DNA of 64,000 nt from Parabacteroides distasonis ATCC 8503. GTDB taxonomy: Bacteria; Bacteroidota; Bacteroidia; Bacteroidales; Tannerellaceae. Of this stretch, positions 18,163-28,156 are shown piece after piece (position 1 is the first letter of the stretch; the number at the start of each line of letters is the position of its first letter). Position numbers and translations under genes: made by a program. The DNA lies in the NCBI RefSeq assembly GCF_000012845.1, contig NC_009615.1, positions 2,571,501 through 2,635,500 on the forward strand, in the 5' to 3' direction. The notes below the pieces were generated by a model that was not told the DNA's origin, ran no database searches, and saw only the letters and a program-made list of their open reading frames with translations.

Positions 18163-18687
18163 CTATACTATTTCCTGTAAATAACATTTGGGAATATAAT
18201 TGGTGGCGACCAATATCAGCAAGCCTTCAAAAGGAATAACCAGCCGCTTGTTCTTTTTGATACGTCTGTAATATCCCACTACTCCGGCATATTCCCCACC
18301 TGTCACCCGGTATTTTTCGGCGTTCTTCACGAGATTGTCATCATACGGTATCTGTTCGAAACCGTCCTCCATGGAAGAAGTGAGCATGATGAACATGTCC
18401 ATCTCTTCATCCGGAATGGAAGCTGGAATCTGGGTACCGGGACGATGATACACCATGGCTTTCTCATCGAGAATCGAATTCAAGGAAGAGATATAGTCAT
18501 CATCGCAACGCAGGAACATCAACATGGCGACAAGCGGAACCCGCCTGATCACGACTTCCCCATCCGGTTGCGGATAGCTTCTGGTTTTCATCGGGATATA
18601 ACTCTCAATCCCGTCACGTGACAATGTGGCCTTGATTTCCGAAAAACGGTTATAGAAAACCTTCAGGGCATACCATTTTTTCATCAT
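18163..18687 (-). CDS. NusG-like / UpxY-family antiterminator at the distal end of the capsule operon
   Basis: 174 residues. The N-terminal NGN-type domain starts KKWYALKVFYNRFSEIKATL, and the C-terminal part has a KOW-like segment (KYRVTGGEYAGVVGYYRRI). UpxY proteins are NusG paralogues that travel with RNA polymerase on the leader of their own capsule operon and prevent early termination. This copy is last in the operon, 19 bp after manC, and only distantly similar to the upxY at the front. It could act on another locus or serve a later step; that is inference. Confidence 0.8.
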   Translation of the reverse strand: MMKKWYALKVFYNRFSEIKATLSRDGIESYIPMKTRSYPQPDGEVVIRRVPLVAMLMFLRCDDDYISSLNSILDEKAMVYHRPGTQIPASIPDEEMDMFIMLTSSMEDGFEQIPYDDNLVKNAEKYRVTGGEYAGVVGYYRRIKKNKRLVIPFEGLLILVATNYIPKCYLQEIV

Positions 18688-18706
18688 GACCTATTGATTC
18701 CTTTTT

Positions 18707-20053
18707 TTATGATTTCCAGTTCCAATCGAACCTTTCGACATCCTCCTCCACGAGCAGATCTCCTGACTGTACCTCAATAAAGAGCAGATCGGTCATGGCC
18801 TTGACGGCATGTCTCATGCCCTTCCTGATACAGACGGTGTCTCCACGGCCGATTCTAGTCATTTTCCCATCAAGAGCCAGCATACCCTCGCCATCAATGA
18901 ATGTCCAGACTTCATCGCGATAGCGGTGAGCCTGATAGCTTATGCTCTTACCGGCTTTTATCTTTAACTGCCTGGTAAGGGTCTCATATCCGTCAGGAAA
19001 ACTCACCGTATCGATAACCTTATATTCTCCCCAGCGACGCTCCTCGTACATCGGGCGGCATTGCAAGCGGTCCGCATATGTCTTGATGTGCTCGCTCCTG
19101 CCTTTCTCTGAAACCAGGATGCCATCGCATGAAGCGGCTATTACCATGTCTTTGGCACCGATGCACATGACAGGTATTTCCAATTCGTTGATCACATGGG
19201 TGTTTTCAGATTTCTCGTCCATCACCACGTTACCGATGCAACGCTCTTTCAGTTCATCGGTAAGCACGTTCCATGTGCCGAGATCTTTCCATTCCCCGTC
19301 GTATGGAACGACAGCCAGAGACTTCGCTTTCTCCACCACCTCGTAGTCAAAGCTGATCTTTGGCAGTTCCTCATATCGGAGGCGTACCTCCTCAAAAGTA
19401 TCGTATGCGAGATAGCTCTTTACGATGTCAATCATATATCCGAGACAGAAAGCGAACACGCCGCCGTTCCAAAATGCGCCATCTGCGATAAATCTTTCAG
19501 CAGTGGCGACATCCGGCTTTTCCATAAAACGCTCCACTTCATATATTCCGTCTGTTTTGCGATGCTTTTGAGGTATCACATAACCGTATTTGGCGGACGG
19601 ATAGGTGGGCTTTATGCCCATCAGTACAAGATCAGCCACATTATTCTGCACTGCTTCCGCCATTTCCGCTATAGTTTGAAAATAACGCTCTTCCGTATAC
19701 GGGTCGCATGGCATAACAATGACTGTTTCATTCTTGTCGCATTTCGCTGTTTTCTCCAAATAGGCGGAAGCGAGACAGATTGCGGGGAAGGTATCCCTAC
19801 GGCTAGGTTCGGTGACGACAGTCACATCCTCACCGAGCTGATTGGTGATGGCATCCTTTTGGAATACACTTGTAGCGATTGTAACCGGGCAGGAAAGTCC
19901 CGATTCCTTGATCTGTCGTATGACACGCTGTACCATAGATTCCCTGCCTCCGTCCGGGGAAGGAAGCAGTCTGAGAAATTGTTTGGAGCGGGATTCGTTT
20001 GAAAGCGGCCACAGCCTTTTACCTGAACCGCCGGATAAGAGTATGATTTGCAT
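18707..20053 (-). CDS. manC: Mannose-1-phosphate guanylyltransferase with C-terminal cupin
   Basis: 448 residues. It makes GDP-mannose from mannose-1-phosphate and GTP. The nucleotide-binding signature LSGGSGKRLWPLSNE is at residue 5 onward, the sugar-binding FMEKPD is present, and a C-terminal cupin (LKIKAGKSISYQAHRYRDE, FIDGEGM) is of the kind that gives mannose-6-phosphate isomerase activity in bifunctional homologues. With gmd and fcl just upstream it completes the route to GDP-L-fucose for the capsule. Confidence 0.93.
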   Translation of the reverse strand: MQIILLSGGSGKRLWPLSNESRSKQFLRLLPSPDGGRESMVQRVIRQIKESGLSCPVTIATSVFQKDAITNQLGEDVTVVTEPSRRDTFPAICLASAYLEKTAKCDKNETVIVMPCDPYTEERYFQTIAEMAEAVQNNVADLVLMGIKPTYPSAKYGYVIPQKHRKTDGIYEVERFMEKPDVATAERFIADGAFWNGGVFAFCLGYMIDIVKSYLAYDTFEEVRLRYEELPKISFDYEVVEKAKSLAVVPYDGEWKDLGTWNVLTDELKERCIGNVVMDEKSENTHVINELEIPVMCIGAKDMVIAASCDGILVSEKGRSEHIKTYADRLQCRPMYEERRWGEYKVIDTVSFPDGYETLTRQLKIKAGKSISYQAHRYRDEVWTFIDGEGMLALDGKMTRIGRGDTVCIRKGMRHAVKAMTDLLFIEVQSGDLLVEEDVERFDWNWKS

Positions 20054-20069
20054 GATTATGTTGTGAAAG

Positions 20070-21011
20070 TTATCTTTCCGCCCTCATCGGGTTGTTTAAG
20101 AAATCCTCGTAGGAAAGACGGATGCCTTCCTCCAGTTCCGTCTTGTATGTCCATCCGAGCGAAGTCGCTTTCGAAACGTCAAGCAGCTTGCGGGGGGTAC
20201 CGTTCGGCCGTGAGGTGTCCCAGCGTATCTCGCCGGTGTAGCCGATTATCTTTGCCACTAATTCTGTCAGTGCCTTTATGGTCAGTTCCTTTCCTGTTCC
20301 GGCGTTTACTGTCTCGTACCCCGAATAGTTGTTCATCAAGAATACGCAGAGATTGGCCAAATCATCCACATAGAGAAACTCTCGCAACGGGCTACCGTCA
20401 CCCCAGCAGGTCACCTCTTTCAAGCCCGCTTCCTTCGCCTCATGAAAGCGGCGGATAAGCGCCGGTAACACGTGGCTGTGCTCGGGGTGGTAGTTGTCAT
20501 TCGGCCCATAGAGATTGGTGGGCATCACGCTGATATAGTCCGTGCCGTACTGGCGGTTGAGAAACTCGCAGTATTTCAATCCAGAGATTTTTGCCAATGC
20601 GTATGCCTCGTTGGTCTTTTCCAGTTCGGAGGTTAGCAGGCAGCTTTCAGGCATCGGCTGGGGTGCCATACGCGGGTATATGCACGATGAACCGAGAAAC
20701 TCCAGCTTCCTGCAACCATTGCGCCATGCCGAGTGGATGACATTCATCTCCAGTATCATGTTCTCGTACATGAAGTCCGCCAATGCCGATTGGTTGGCGA
20801 TGATACCGCCCACCTTTGCTGCGGCGAGGAATACATATTCGGGCTTTTCTTCGGCGAAGAAGCGTTCCACGGCTTCCTGGCGAGTCAAGTCCAATTCTTT
20901 GTGCGTGCGTGTGATGATATTCGTATATCCCTGGCGTTGCAGTTCCCGTACAATGGCAGAGCCTACCATTCCACGGTGTCCTGCTACATAGATTTTTGCG
21001 TTCTTCTCCAT
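20070..21011 (-). CDS. fcl: GDP-L-fucose synthase
   Basis: 313-residue extended SDR enzyme. It epimerises and reduces GDP-4-keto-6-deoxymannose to GDP-L-fucose using NADPH. The N-terminal Rossmann motif is GHRGMVGSAI, and the catalytic Tyr-x3-Lys is in AYALAKISGLKYC. SCIYPRMAPQPMPE and the PTNLYGPNDNYHPEHSHV block are diagnostic of Fcl. It follows gmd by 11 bp. Confidence 0.96.
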   Translation of the reverse strand: MEKNAKIYVAGHRGMVGSAIVRELQRQGYTNIITRTHKELDLTRQEAVERFFAEEKPEYVFLAAAKVGGIIANQSALADFMYENMILEMNVIHSAWRNGCRKLEFLGSSCIYPRMAPQPMPESCLLTSELEKTNEAYALAKISGLKYCEFLNRQYGTDYISVMPTNLYGPNDNYHPEHSHVLPALIRRFHEAKEAGLKEVTCWGDGSPLREFLYVDDLANLCVFLMNNYSGYETVNAGTGKELTIKALTELVAKIIGYTGEIRWDTSRPNGTPRKLLDVSKATSLGWTYKTELEEGIRLSYEDFLNNPMRAER

Positions 21012-21022
21012 TGTTTTCTCGA

Positions 21023-22111
21023 TTATTTTACGATTCCTTTTTCGAGATATTCGGCAAGGTTGGTTCTTACCTGTTGCGATGCACGCTCCACGGCCACTTT
21101 TGCCAGATCGGCATCCACCATGATTTTTACAAGTTGCTCAAACGATGTCTTCTGCGGATTCCAACCCAGTTCACGTTTCGCTTTCGACGGGTCTCCCAAA
21201 AGATTTACCACATCGGTTGGGCGGTAGAAGTCGGGAGAAACCTCGACAAGTACTTTACCGCTCTTGCAGTCGATGCCTTTTTCGTTTTCACCTTCACCCT
21301 CAAAACACAGTTCGATTCCGGCATAACGGAAAGCCAATTGGCAGAACTCACGTACCGAATGCTGCTCGCCGGTGGCAATGACAAAATCTTCCGGCTTGTC
21401 GTTTTGGAGGATCAGCCACATGCATTCCACGTAATCCTTGGCATAGCCCCAGTCACGGAGCGATGACAAATTACCTAAATATAATTTATCCTGTTTGCCT
21501 TGGGCAATACGTGCAGCGGCGAGGGTTATCTTACGGGTAACGAACGTTTCTCCGCGGCGTTCCGACTCGTGGTTGAACAGAATACCTGAACAGCAGAACA
21601 TGTTGTACGCTTCGCGGTATTCTTTGGTAATCCAGAACCCATACTGTTTTGCTACGGCATAGGGAGAGTAGGGATGAAAAGGAGTATTCTCATTCTGGGG
21701 TACTTCTTCCACCTTGCCGTATAGTTCTGACGTGGAAGCCTGATAGATACGGCAGGTTTCAGTCAGATCGCACTGTCGTACAGCTTCCAAAATGCGTAGT
21801 ACGCCAGTGGCATCGACATCAGCGGTAAACTCCGGAGAGTCAAACGACACCTGTACATGACTCTGTGCGGCGAGGTTGTATATTTCGTTTGGCTTTACTT
21901 TTTTCACCACCTGTAAGATGCTCATCGAGTCGCCCAGGTCGGCATAGTGGAGATGGAAGTTAGGATGCCCTTCCAAATGTGCGATACGCTCACGGAAGTC
22001 TACCGATGAACGACGTATAGTACCATGCACGTCATATCCTTTTTCTAAAAGCAATTCAGCAAGATATGAGCCGTCCTGTCCGGTGATACCGGTAATTAAA
22101 GCTGTCTTCAT
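21023..22111 (-). CDS. gmd: GDP-mannose 4,6-dehydratase
   Basis: 362 residues from the ATG at 22111. [19 protein letters not shown] is the NADP-binding start of Gmd, preceded in frame by 19 extra codons that overlap the upstream glycosyltransferase gene and are unlikely to be translated. The catalytic triad region ([18 protein letters not shown], then [12 protein letters not shown]) is intact. It converts GDP-mannose to GDP-4-keto-6-deoxymannose, the first committed step to fucose. Confidence 0.96.
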   Translation of the reverse strand: MKTALITGITGQDGSYLAELLLEKGYDVHGTIRRSSVDFRERIAHLEGHPNFHLHYADLGDSMSILQVVKKVKPNEIYNLAAQSHVQVSFDSPEFTADVDATGVLRILEAVRQCDLTETCRIYQASTSELYGKVEEVPQNENTPFHPYSPYAVAKQYGFWITKEYREAYNMFCCSGILFNHESERRGETFVTRKITLAAARIAQGKQDKLYLGNLSSLRDWGYAKDYVECMWLILQNDKPEDFVIATGEQHSVREFCQLAFRYAGIELCFEGEGENEKGIDCKSGKVLVEVSPDFYRPTDVVNLLGDPSKAKRELGWNPQKTSFEQLVKIMVDADLAKVAVERASQQVRTNLAEYLEKGIVK

Positions 22112-22118
22112 ATAAATA

Positions 22119-22907
22119 TCAAATTTGCGATGTATTATTTCGTGAAACTTTAGTTTCGAAGATCTCATATATTTTGTAAATGTATCTCAACGATTCCAGC
22201 AAAACATTACTGTAAACTCCACTATCCTTGAATGCCCGTTGGTGATCTCGTAAAATTTGTTTATGACTGGATAATCCGCTGGTCGATGCTCCCCCTGTAC
22301 GCATTGTTACAAAATCCATTGGGATGTATCGGAGCCGTATTTTATGGACGAATATGAATCGCAACAGACATTCAAAATCAGCAGCAATTTTATATGACAA
22401 ATTGAAGCCTCCGTATCTCTCATATATTTCTTTGCGGCAATAAAAACTCGGATGGGCGGGCATAAAGCCGAGACGCATCCAACGGCGATGAAAAAGTTTC
22501 GAGGAGTAATAACGGGTACATTTTTGCAAGTCATTGTCTTGTACATAATGTATATCGCCATAAACAGCATCTATGTTACCGTCTTCAAATGCGGATGCCA
22601 CTGTTGAAAGCACAATATCGCTGGTATAAAAATCATCGCTATTAAGTATTCCTATGATATCGCCTGTCGCCATTGCGATACCTTTATTCATGGCATCGTA
22701 TATTCCTTTGTCTTTCCCGCTAATGTAACGTAATTTGCCTTGATATTCAGATTCTAATTCATGTACAATTTCCATTGTGCCATCAGTTGAACCGCCATCC
22801 ACGATGATATGCTCTATATTCGGATAAGATTGTGATAATACACTTCGCATTGTGTAACGCAAAGTCGCACCGCTATTCCATGTAGCAGTGATTATTGATA
22901 TTTTCAT
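22119..22907 (-). CDS. Glycosyltransferase family 2 (WcaA/WcaE-like)
   Basis: 262 residues. GT-A fold beginning [20 protein letters not shown], with the nucleotide-sugar motif [14 protein letters not shown] and the metal-binding DxD region GILNSDDFY. Start at 22907 chosen because the GT2 fold begins there; the in-frame ATG at 22961 would overlap the acetyltransferase gene. Expected to add one sugar to the lipid-linked repeat unit at the cytoplasmic face. Confidence 0.88.
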   Translation of the reverse strand: MKISIITATWNSGATLRYTMRSVLSQSYPNIEHIIVDGGSTDGTMEIVHELESEYQGKLRYISGKDKGIYDAMNKGIAMATGDIIGILNSDDFYTSDIVLSTVASAFEDGNIDAVYGDIHYVQDNDLQKCTRYYSSKLFHRRWMRLGFMPAHPSFYCRKEIYERYGGFNLSYKIAADFECLLRFIFVHKIRLRYIPMDFVTMRTGGASTSGLSSHKQILRDHQRAFKDSGVYSNVLLESLRYIYKIYEIFETKVSRNNTSQI

Positions 22908-22950
22908 CAGATTAAATTGAATTAATTTTTGGTGAAGGTGAAGAGTTTGT

Positions 22951-23508
22951 TTACGATTCAATCATTACCCGTTCTGCGACTTTGACCGCAGGATTCCCGC
23001 GATATATCGAATATGACATTAAGTCTTTAGAGGCTATGGAACCGACAGCAAGAACACTATGTGAATGCATTGTTACTCCGGGACAAACAGTGGACTGGGC
23101 ACCGACCCATGCACCATCTTCAATAACAATAGATTTTACTATAAGATCGAAAGTTTGTCTTTTATAATTATGGTTACCACACAACAACATAGCCCCTTGG
23201 CTTATGCAGACATTGGAACCGATGGTTACTCGAACTAAATTGTCTATCCATACATTTTCTCCAATCCAAGAGTAATCACCGATTGATAAATTCCATGGAT
23301 ATTTAATATTGACCCCGGGCTTTATTACAACTCCCTTACCTATATCTGCTCCAAAAATCCGTAGTAGTCTTACCTTTAGCCCCGATGATGGGTTCCAACT
23401 ACAATTTAAAAATAAAGCATTGATAAAATACCAAGTGACAGCTTTCAATCGTCTGGCACCAATATGGAACCATGAATTATCATACTTGGAAAGATCTGTT
23501 TGTACCAT
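22951..23508 (-). CDS. WcaF-like O-acetyltransferase (left-handed beta-helix)
   Basis: 185 residues. Hexapeptide repeats (IGKGVVIKPGVNIKYP, IGENVWIDNLVRVTIGSN, IEDGAWVGAQSTVCPGVTM) form a left-handed beta-helix, and the conserved NH of the active site is in LLCGNHNYK. WcaF-type enzymes transfer acetyl from acetyl-CoA to a sugar of the repeat unit, so the capsule is predicted to be O-acetylated. It starts 5 bp after the preceding gene. Confidence 0.88.
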   Translation of the reverse strand: MVQTDLSKYDNSWFHIGARRLKAVTWYFINALFLNCSWNPSSGLKVRLLRIFGADIGKGVVIKPGVNIKYPWNLSIGDYSWIGENVWIDNLVRVTIGSNVCISQGAMLLCGNHNYKRQTFDLIVKSIVIEDGAWVGAQSTVCPGVTMHSHSVLAVGSIASKDLMSYSIYRGNPAVKVAERVMIES

Positions 23509-23513
23509 TCTTA

Positions 23514-24647
23514 TTATAATTGAAACATATTCAGATAGCGTTTTTGGGTTTCGTCATTGCTAAGATATGCACTGATAAAAGCTATAACACAACTTCTCAT
23601 CTGCAAATACTCATTATTGTCCATACATGAAAGGTGGTCTATAACCGATGCATATAGATTTTCATCTAAAGGCAAGTCCCAACCAATATTTTTTTTCTCC
23701 AAATCCAGCCATGGTGTTTTGTTACTAATCACAACCGGACATCCATTCATAAAACTTTCTAAAATAGCATGGCCATAGTTTTCACCAGTAGAAGGAAGAT
23801 ACAGGGCATGATAATGGGTGTATATTTTCTGCATGTCGTGAGGAGAAACACAACCTTTATATTCGACAGTAACATTCGTTGGCAATTCAGCTATTGCCTT
23901 TTGGCATTCCTGCCAATAGATTTCTGAATTTATCTGCCCATAGATATGATACACAACTTTCTCTTTACATTTTCTCAATGCTTTTAATGCAAACAATGTG
24001 TTTTTCTCCGACGATATACGTGCAAAACTCACTAATCGAACCTCACCCTTTACCTTGACACATCCATTTGCCTGCAAGTCCATCTTTCGGGGAAGATTTT
24101 CGGCTACATCCACAATGTTTTTCTTAGATATAGCAGATTGTATATATCCCTTCTCTTCTTCATTCGTGGCGTGAAAAATGACATTCATGTAAAGATTTAT
24201 AGTCTTAGCTAAAGTCAAAAAGATCTTTTTACTTACTGATTTTACAGCCAAAGCATGAGGAGACAACATACCTCTGGCACAAACGATCACTTTCTTTGGT
24301 TTTAGAATCTTCGCAAGCAACAACGGATATAGGCTATAATACCGTGAATACATACCATTGATGTACCAAACATCGCAAGCAGCTTCCTCAACAGCCTTTT
24401 TCAATATTTTCCACGATAAACAAGACGGATTGATATACATGACTTTTGCTCCTTGCCAATCAACCCACTTATTTTCCTGAATATTTTTATAGGGTGCCGT
24501 TGCATGATAGTCGAAACTGCTTGTTATTACATAAAAATCTAATTTATCCGACAGGTGCTCCACGATATTTACATTGGATGTAATCGGACCTCCCGCCTTA
24601 TATCCCGGAGCAAACCAATCAATAAAAATCAATACTTTACTCATCAC
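23514..24647 (-). CDS. Glycosyltransferase family 4
   Basis: 377 residues, GT-B fold. N-terminal glycine loop (FIDWFAPGYKAGGP) and the GT4 C-terminal E-x7-E region (STGENYGHAILESFMNGCPV). The start codon overlaps the end of the upstream glycosyltransferase by 11 bp, which indicates coupled translation in the operon. Sugar specificity cannot be read from the sequence. Confidence 0.88.
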   Translation of the reverse strand: MMSKVLIFIDWFAPGYKAGGPITSNVNIVEHLSDKLDFYVITSSFDYHATAPYKNIQENKWVDWQGAKVMYINPSCLSWKILKKAVEEAACDVWYINGMYSRYYSLYPLLLAKILKPKKVIVCARGMLSPHALAVKSVSKKIFLTLAKTINLYMNVIFHATNEEEKGYIQSAISKKNIVDVAENLPRKMDLQANGCVKVKGEVRLVSFARISSEKNTLFALKALRKCKEKVVYHIYGQINSEIYWQECQKAIAELPTNVTVEYKGCVSPHDMQKIYTHYHALYLPSTGENYGHAILESFMNGCPVVISNKTPWLDLEKKNIGWDLPLDENLYASVIDHLSCMDNNEYLQMRSCVIAFISAYLSNDETQKRYLNMFQL

Positions 24648-25611
24648 TCAATTCTTTATAAACTTCGTTGTATTTTTCAGCAATTGCTTTCGGAGAAAAA
24701 CGTTCTATATTCTTCAATCCCTTTGCTATCAATTCCTTCCTGTATTCGTCATGTTCTATCACTTTGACAAAGCCACTTCTGATACTATCAACACTATATG
24801 GATTTACAAAACAAGCTGCATCATTAGCCACTTCATGCAATACAGGAATATCTCCGGCAATAATCGGTCTGCCAGCTGCATTTGCCTCCAATATCGGCAC
24901 TCCAAATCCTTCATAAACGGAAGGGAAACTCACTATATCACATCTTTGATAACATCGGACTATCTCTTCATAGCCAACATCATAATGGTTTTCATAATCG
25001 ATAGTAGAACTTTCCAATAACAACAATTGCTTCTCGCTCATTTTACCCACAATGATTAACAAGCAATCCATTCCCTTCAACGCTTCTACCACACGTTCAA
25101 GATTTTTGTTGGGCTTTGTACCCATGTGAAGAATAACAGGGCGGTTATCCTTTATTTTTTTTACATACTTTATTGTCGGATTAAATGCATTATGAACAAC
25201 AAGTATCTTATTCTTTGCAAAGGGAATGATTTTTGAGAGCTCGTTTTTTGTAAATTCTGAAATTACAGTGATACGCCTTACCATCAATGCCGGTAGCCAA
25301 AACCAAAACAATTTAACATATAAACGTTTCAGAGGATTATTGATTTGCAATGCCGATTGCACATCGTGAACGGTTAAGACAGTGTTTCTTCCCAGCCCTA
25401 AAGCTATATAATGAGCATCCCCTGTTATATGGTTAATCTTCGCTTTGTTCCGATGGGCAAAAAGAATATTCCCAAATAAAACTTTAGGAGATGCCCCTTC
25501 GTAGGGCAATTGAATAGAAGTATGCAACGGCAATAGGCTCTCAATCGTTGAAAATACCATTTCAATACTGTTGACCCCTTCGCGTTTCTTTCGAAAAAAA
25601 CATGTTATCAT
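24637..25611 (-). CDS. Glycosyltransferase family 4
   Basis: 324 residues, GT-B fold. Typical GT4 features are a HMGTKPNKNLERVVEAL nucleotide-binding start of the C-terminal domain and the donor-binding segment SVYEGFGVPILEANAAGRPI. The start codon shares a base with the stop of the upstream polymerase gene (TAATG overlap). It probably transfers a hexose from a nucleotide sugar to the growing repeat unit. Confidence 0.88.
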   Translation of the reverse strand: MITCFFRKKREGVNSIEMVFSTIESLLPLHTSIQLPYEGASPKVLFGNILFAHRNKAKINHITGDAHYIALGLGRNTVLTVHDVQSALQINNPLKRLYVKLFWFWLPALMVRRITVISEFTKNELSKIIPFAKNKILVVHNAFNPTIKYVKKIKDNRPVILHMGTKPNKNLERVVEALKGMDCLLIIVGKMSEKQLLLLESSTIDYENHYDVGYEEIVRCYQRCDIVSFPSVYEGFGVPILEANAAGRPIIAGDIPVLHEVANDAACFVNPYSVDSIRSGFVKVIEHDEYRKELIAKGLKNIERFSPKAIAEKYNEVYKELSDE

Positions 25612-26990
25612 TATTCTCCAAAATATATATCATCGTCTTCTTTTTCAACTATTGGTTGCAACTGCATAACCAAATGGCGCAGTAAATAAATTACAACCCC
25701 TACAAATAGTACTGATTTTACTGTCCAATTCAGAACTGACATCATGCTTATTTCAGCTTTAATCAAATTGAAACAAATAATGGGAAGGAACATAATCCAC
25801 AAAAAATCCTTCATGGACAATCTATCTATGAAAGATATAAACTTGGCTATAAATACCCCCCAAATGAACATGAAAACAGCCCCTCCTAAAAGACCGAAAT
25901 TTCCGTAAGATTCACCTAAAATGCTTAATCCCATTGATGTCCCTCTTGATAAATGATAACCTGTCATTTCTATAAAATCTTCCCTTGACTGTGCACCTGC
26001 ACCTTTTTTGTTTGGAAATAAAAATCGAGGTAAAATAGCAGAATTAAGAGCCTCCACATAAGTTCGTCCTCCTAAAAAATCATGATTTTGCGGAATATTG
26101 TTATATATACGACTGATTATCCATCCTTGATTGTAACGAGCAATAGTTGTTTCTTCTTTTTCCGACCGGACTTCATTTATATTTATGGCATTATTAACCA
26201 GTAAAGAGAAGAATAATTCCACTTTACTTCCTGTGTAACCATTGTACCATATAGCTTGGCGATAAGAAGCTTTTACTGTTTGCAATAAAAAAATACCCAC
26301 AAATGACATGATAAAAATAAATATCCTTTTTTTAAGTGGAACTTCATTAACATTAAACCATGTCATAATCATAAAAATGCCCCAAATTAGCAGTTCGTGA
26401 AACATTCCTGCCCGAATACTATTTAACAATTGTATGCCTAATCCAAGCAACAAATACATTGTAGATTTTTCGGGATTCACATACATTCGTATAATAAAGC
26501 CAATAAAGAAAAGATAAGAAGCCAATGTTTTAATAAACAATAATGCGGAAATCGATGCAGGTAAAAATATAAATAACAGACCAATACATACAAGTATAGT
26601 ACTCAGTTTTTCAGCAGTACTACAATATTTTATCAAATCTATCCTGCTTAGTAGCAACGAAGGTCTGAATACATAATAACCTATCAAAAATGCAATATAC
26701 ATAGGAACGGTGTACATCATATATTCGTTACAAGGCTGTGACATACTATACACATTATTTTCTGTCATATATGAGAAAAATGGAGAAATTACCCACTGTA
26801 GTCCACCTAATAACAAAGCCAATTCTCCTATGGGCAACCAAACTTTTTTTTGGGTAATAAAGTCATATACAACAAATCCGACAGCACCAACGCCCAAACT
26901 TCCGAAGATACCTCCTTGAGTATAAGCCCAATATACACATATAATTATAATAAGATAACCAAGTCCCTTATCTATAGTCATTCTATTCAA
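25611..26990 (-). CDS. wzy: O-antigen/capsule polymerase (Wzy-like)
   Basis: 459 residues, about ten to twelve hydrophobic segments and one long hydrophilic loop (about residues 255-340, including YNQGWIISRIYNNIP and GAGAQSREDFIEMTGYH), the usual layout of Wzy polymerases. These link repeat units on the periplasmic face. Wzy proteins share little sequence, so the call rests on topology and on being the only such gene in the operon besides the Wzx flippase. AT-rich like its neighbours. Confidence 0.8.
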   Translation of the reverse strand: MNRMTIDKGLGYLIIIICVYWAYTQGGIFGSLGVGAVGFVVYDFITQKKVWLPIGELALLLGGLQWVISPFFSYMTENNVYSMSQPCNEYMMYTVPMYIAFLIGYYVFRPSLLLSRIDLIKYCSTAEKLSTILVCIGLLFIFLPASISALLFIKTLASYLFFIGFIIRMYVNPEKSTMYLLLGLGIQLLNSIRAGMFHELLIWGIFMIMTWFNVNEVPLKKRIFIFIMSFVGIFLLQTVKASYRQAIWYNGYTGSKVELFFSLLVNNAININEVRSEKEETTIARYNQGWIISRIYNNIPQNHDFLGGRTYVEALNSAILPRFLFPNKKGAGAQSREDFIEMTGYHLSRGTSMGLSILGESYGNFGLLGGAVFMFIWGVFIAKFISFIDRLSMKDFLWIMFLPIICFNLIKAEISMMSVLNWTVKSVLFVGVVIYLLRHLVMQLQPIVEKEDDDIYFGE

Positions 26991-27014
26991 TTTTAAAATT
27001 TATTCATGCTAATA

Positions 27015-28127
27015 TTAGTCTTGTTGCTTATCCAAAAATTTCATAAAAGACTCATACACCTTTTCACTAAACTTATCATATGAAGAGTTATCAACCTCTC
27101 TTGGCGATAACTCTAATTTAGGAAATATTCCCTGAGCAATATCCATCTCTATTATTTGCGGAGCAAACATACGTTTATCCATTTCATGAAGAAGAGTCAT
27201 TTCTTTGGGATACCACACATCCAAGCCACAAATGAGATACTCGTAGAATTTATTGGTTTCGTTATATTTAAAGTTCATAGAGCTTGCTTTGTATAGCAAT
27301 ACCCCCACATCATATAGGTCAAACAAATCAGGTATCTCTGAGTATTTTATACCCTCTTTGTGAAATTCAATATACGGACATTGAAGTTTCTCTATGGCAT
27401 CAAGCGTATTCTTATGGAAATTGAATGAATAAATATCAAACTGTACCTTGCCATGTTGTTCTGCTATCCATTGGCAGAACTCCAATACGTAAGTGTTCTT
27501 CAAAGATAACGAACCAACATATACACACTTCACAACCTCGTTGGTGTGCTGCTTTTCCTTTCTAAACCATTTTTGGGGAGGATAGTTAGGCAAAAGGCTG
27601 CATGAAACTTTGGATACATCGGGATAATCTTGCATAAAGAACTCTCTACGATATTCATTGGTTTGGGAAATCCATGTTGCCGTACGGTATAAATAGGAAA
27701 TTTCGAATTTATGATTAGTCTTAGCCAATCTCATCCCAGGTCTATCATACTCGGAAGGTGTTATGTATTCGTGGTAGTGAATGCAGAGTTTTACCTTACG
27801 ACAAATGAAGCGTTTGTAAAAATAAGCCGGAAAAGCCGAAATTGATTCGTAATAAAGCACCACATCAGGCTTCTACCGTATAAGTTGAAACAGCGTAAAT
27901 AAGCTAAAGAGGATATACTGAGCCAAGACAAAGAGAGAACCTCTCTTTTTGTTTTCCTTGAAGCGGCGATAAATCTTTGCTCTTTTACTGCTGTATTCAG
28001 TCAATGTGTTTGACTTTTGCAAAGTCGATACACTTATATCTACTTTGTCTTCCAGTGCATCAATTAGATTCATCACCGGAGGGAAATAATCTATCGGGAA
28101 ATAATGCATAATAGACAGTTTATCCAT
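27015..28127 (-). pseudogene. Glycosyltransferase split by an in-frame amber codon
   Basis: Two frames of 84 and 282 codons lie in the same reading frame and are separated only by TAG (27875-27873) plus three codons (K, P, D). Read through, the sequence runs LFTLFQLIR-stop-KPDVVLYYESISAFP, exactly the 'KPDVVhhh' strand of GT-B glycosyltransferases, with MDKLSIMHYFPIDYFPP as a normal N-terminus. The downstream part could restart only at tandem GTG codons (27863). A single base change would restore a 370-codon gene. It may be a nonsense mutation, a sequencing error, or a low-level suppressed codon. Confidence 0.85.
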
Positions 28128-28156
28128 AAAGCGAACAAATGTAGATTGTACTATAA

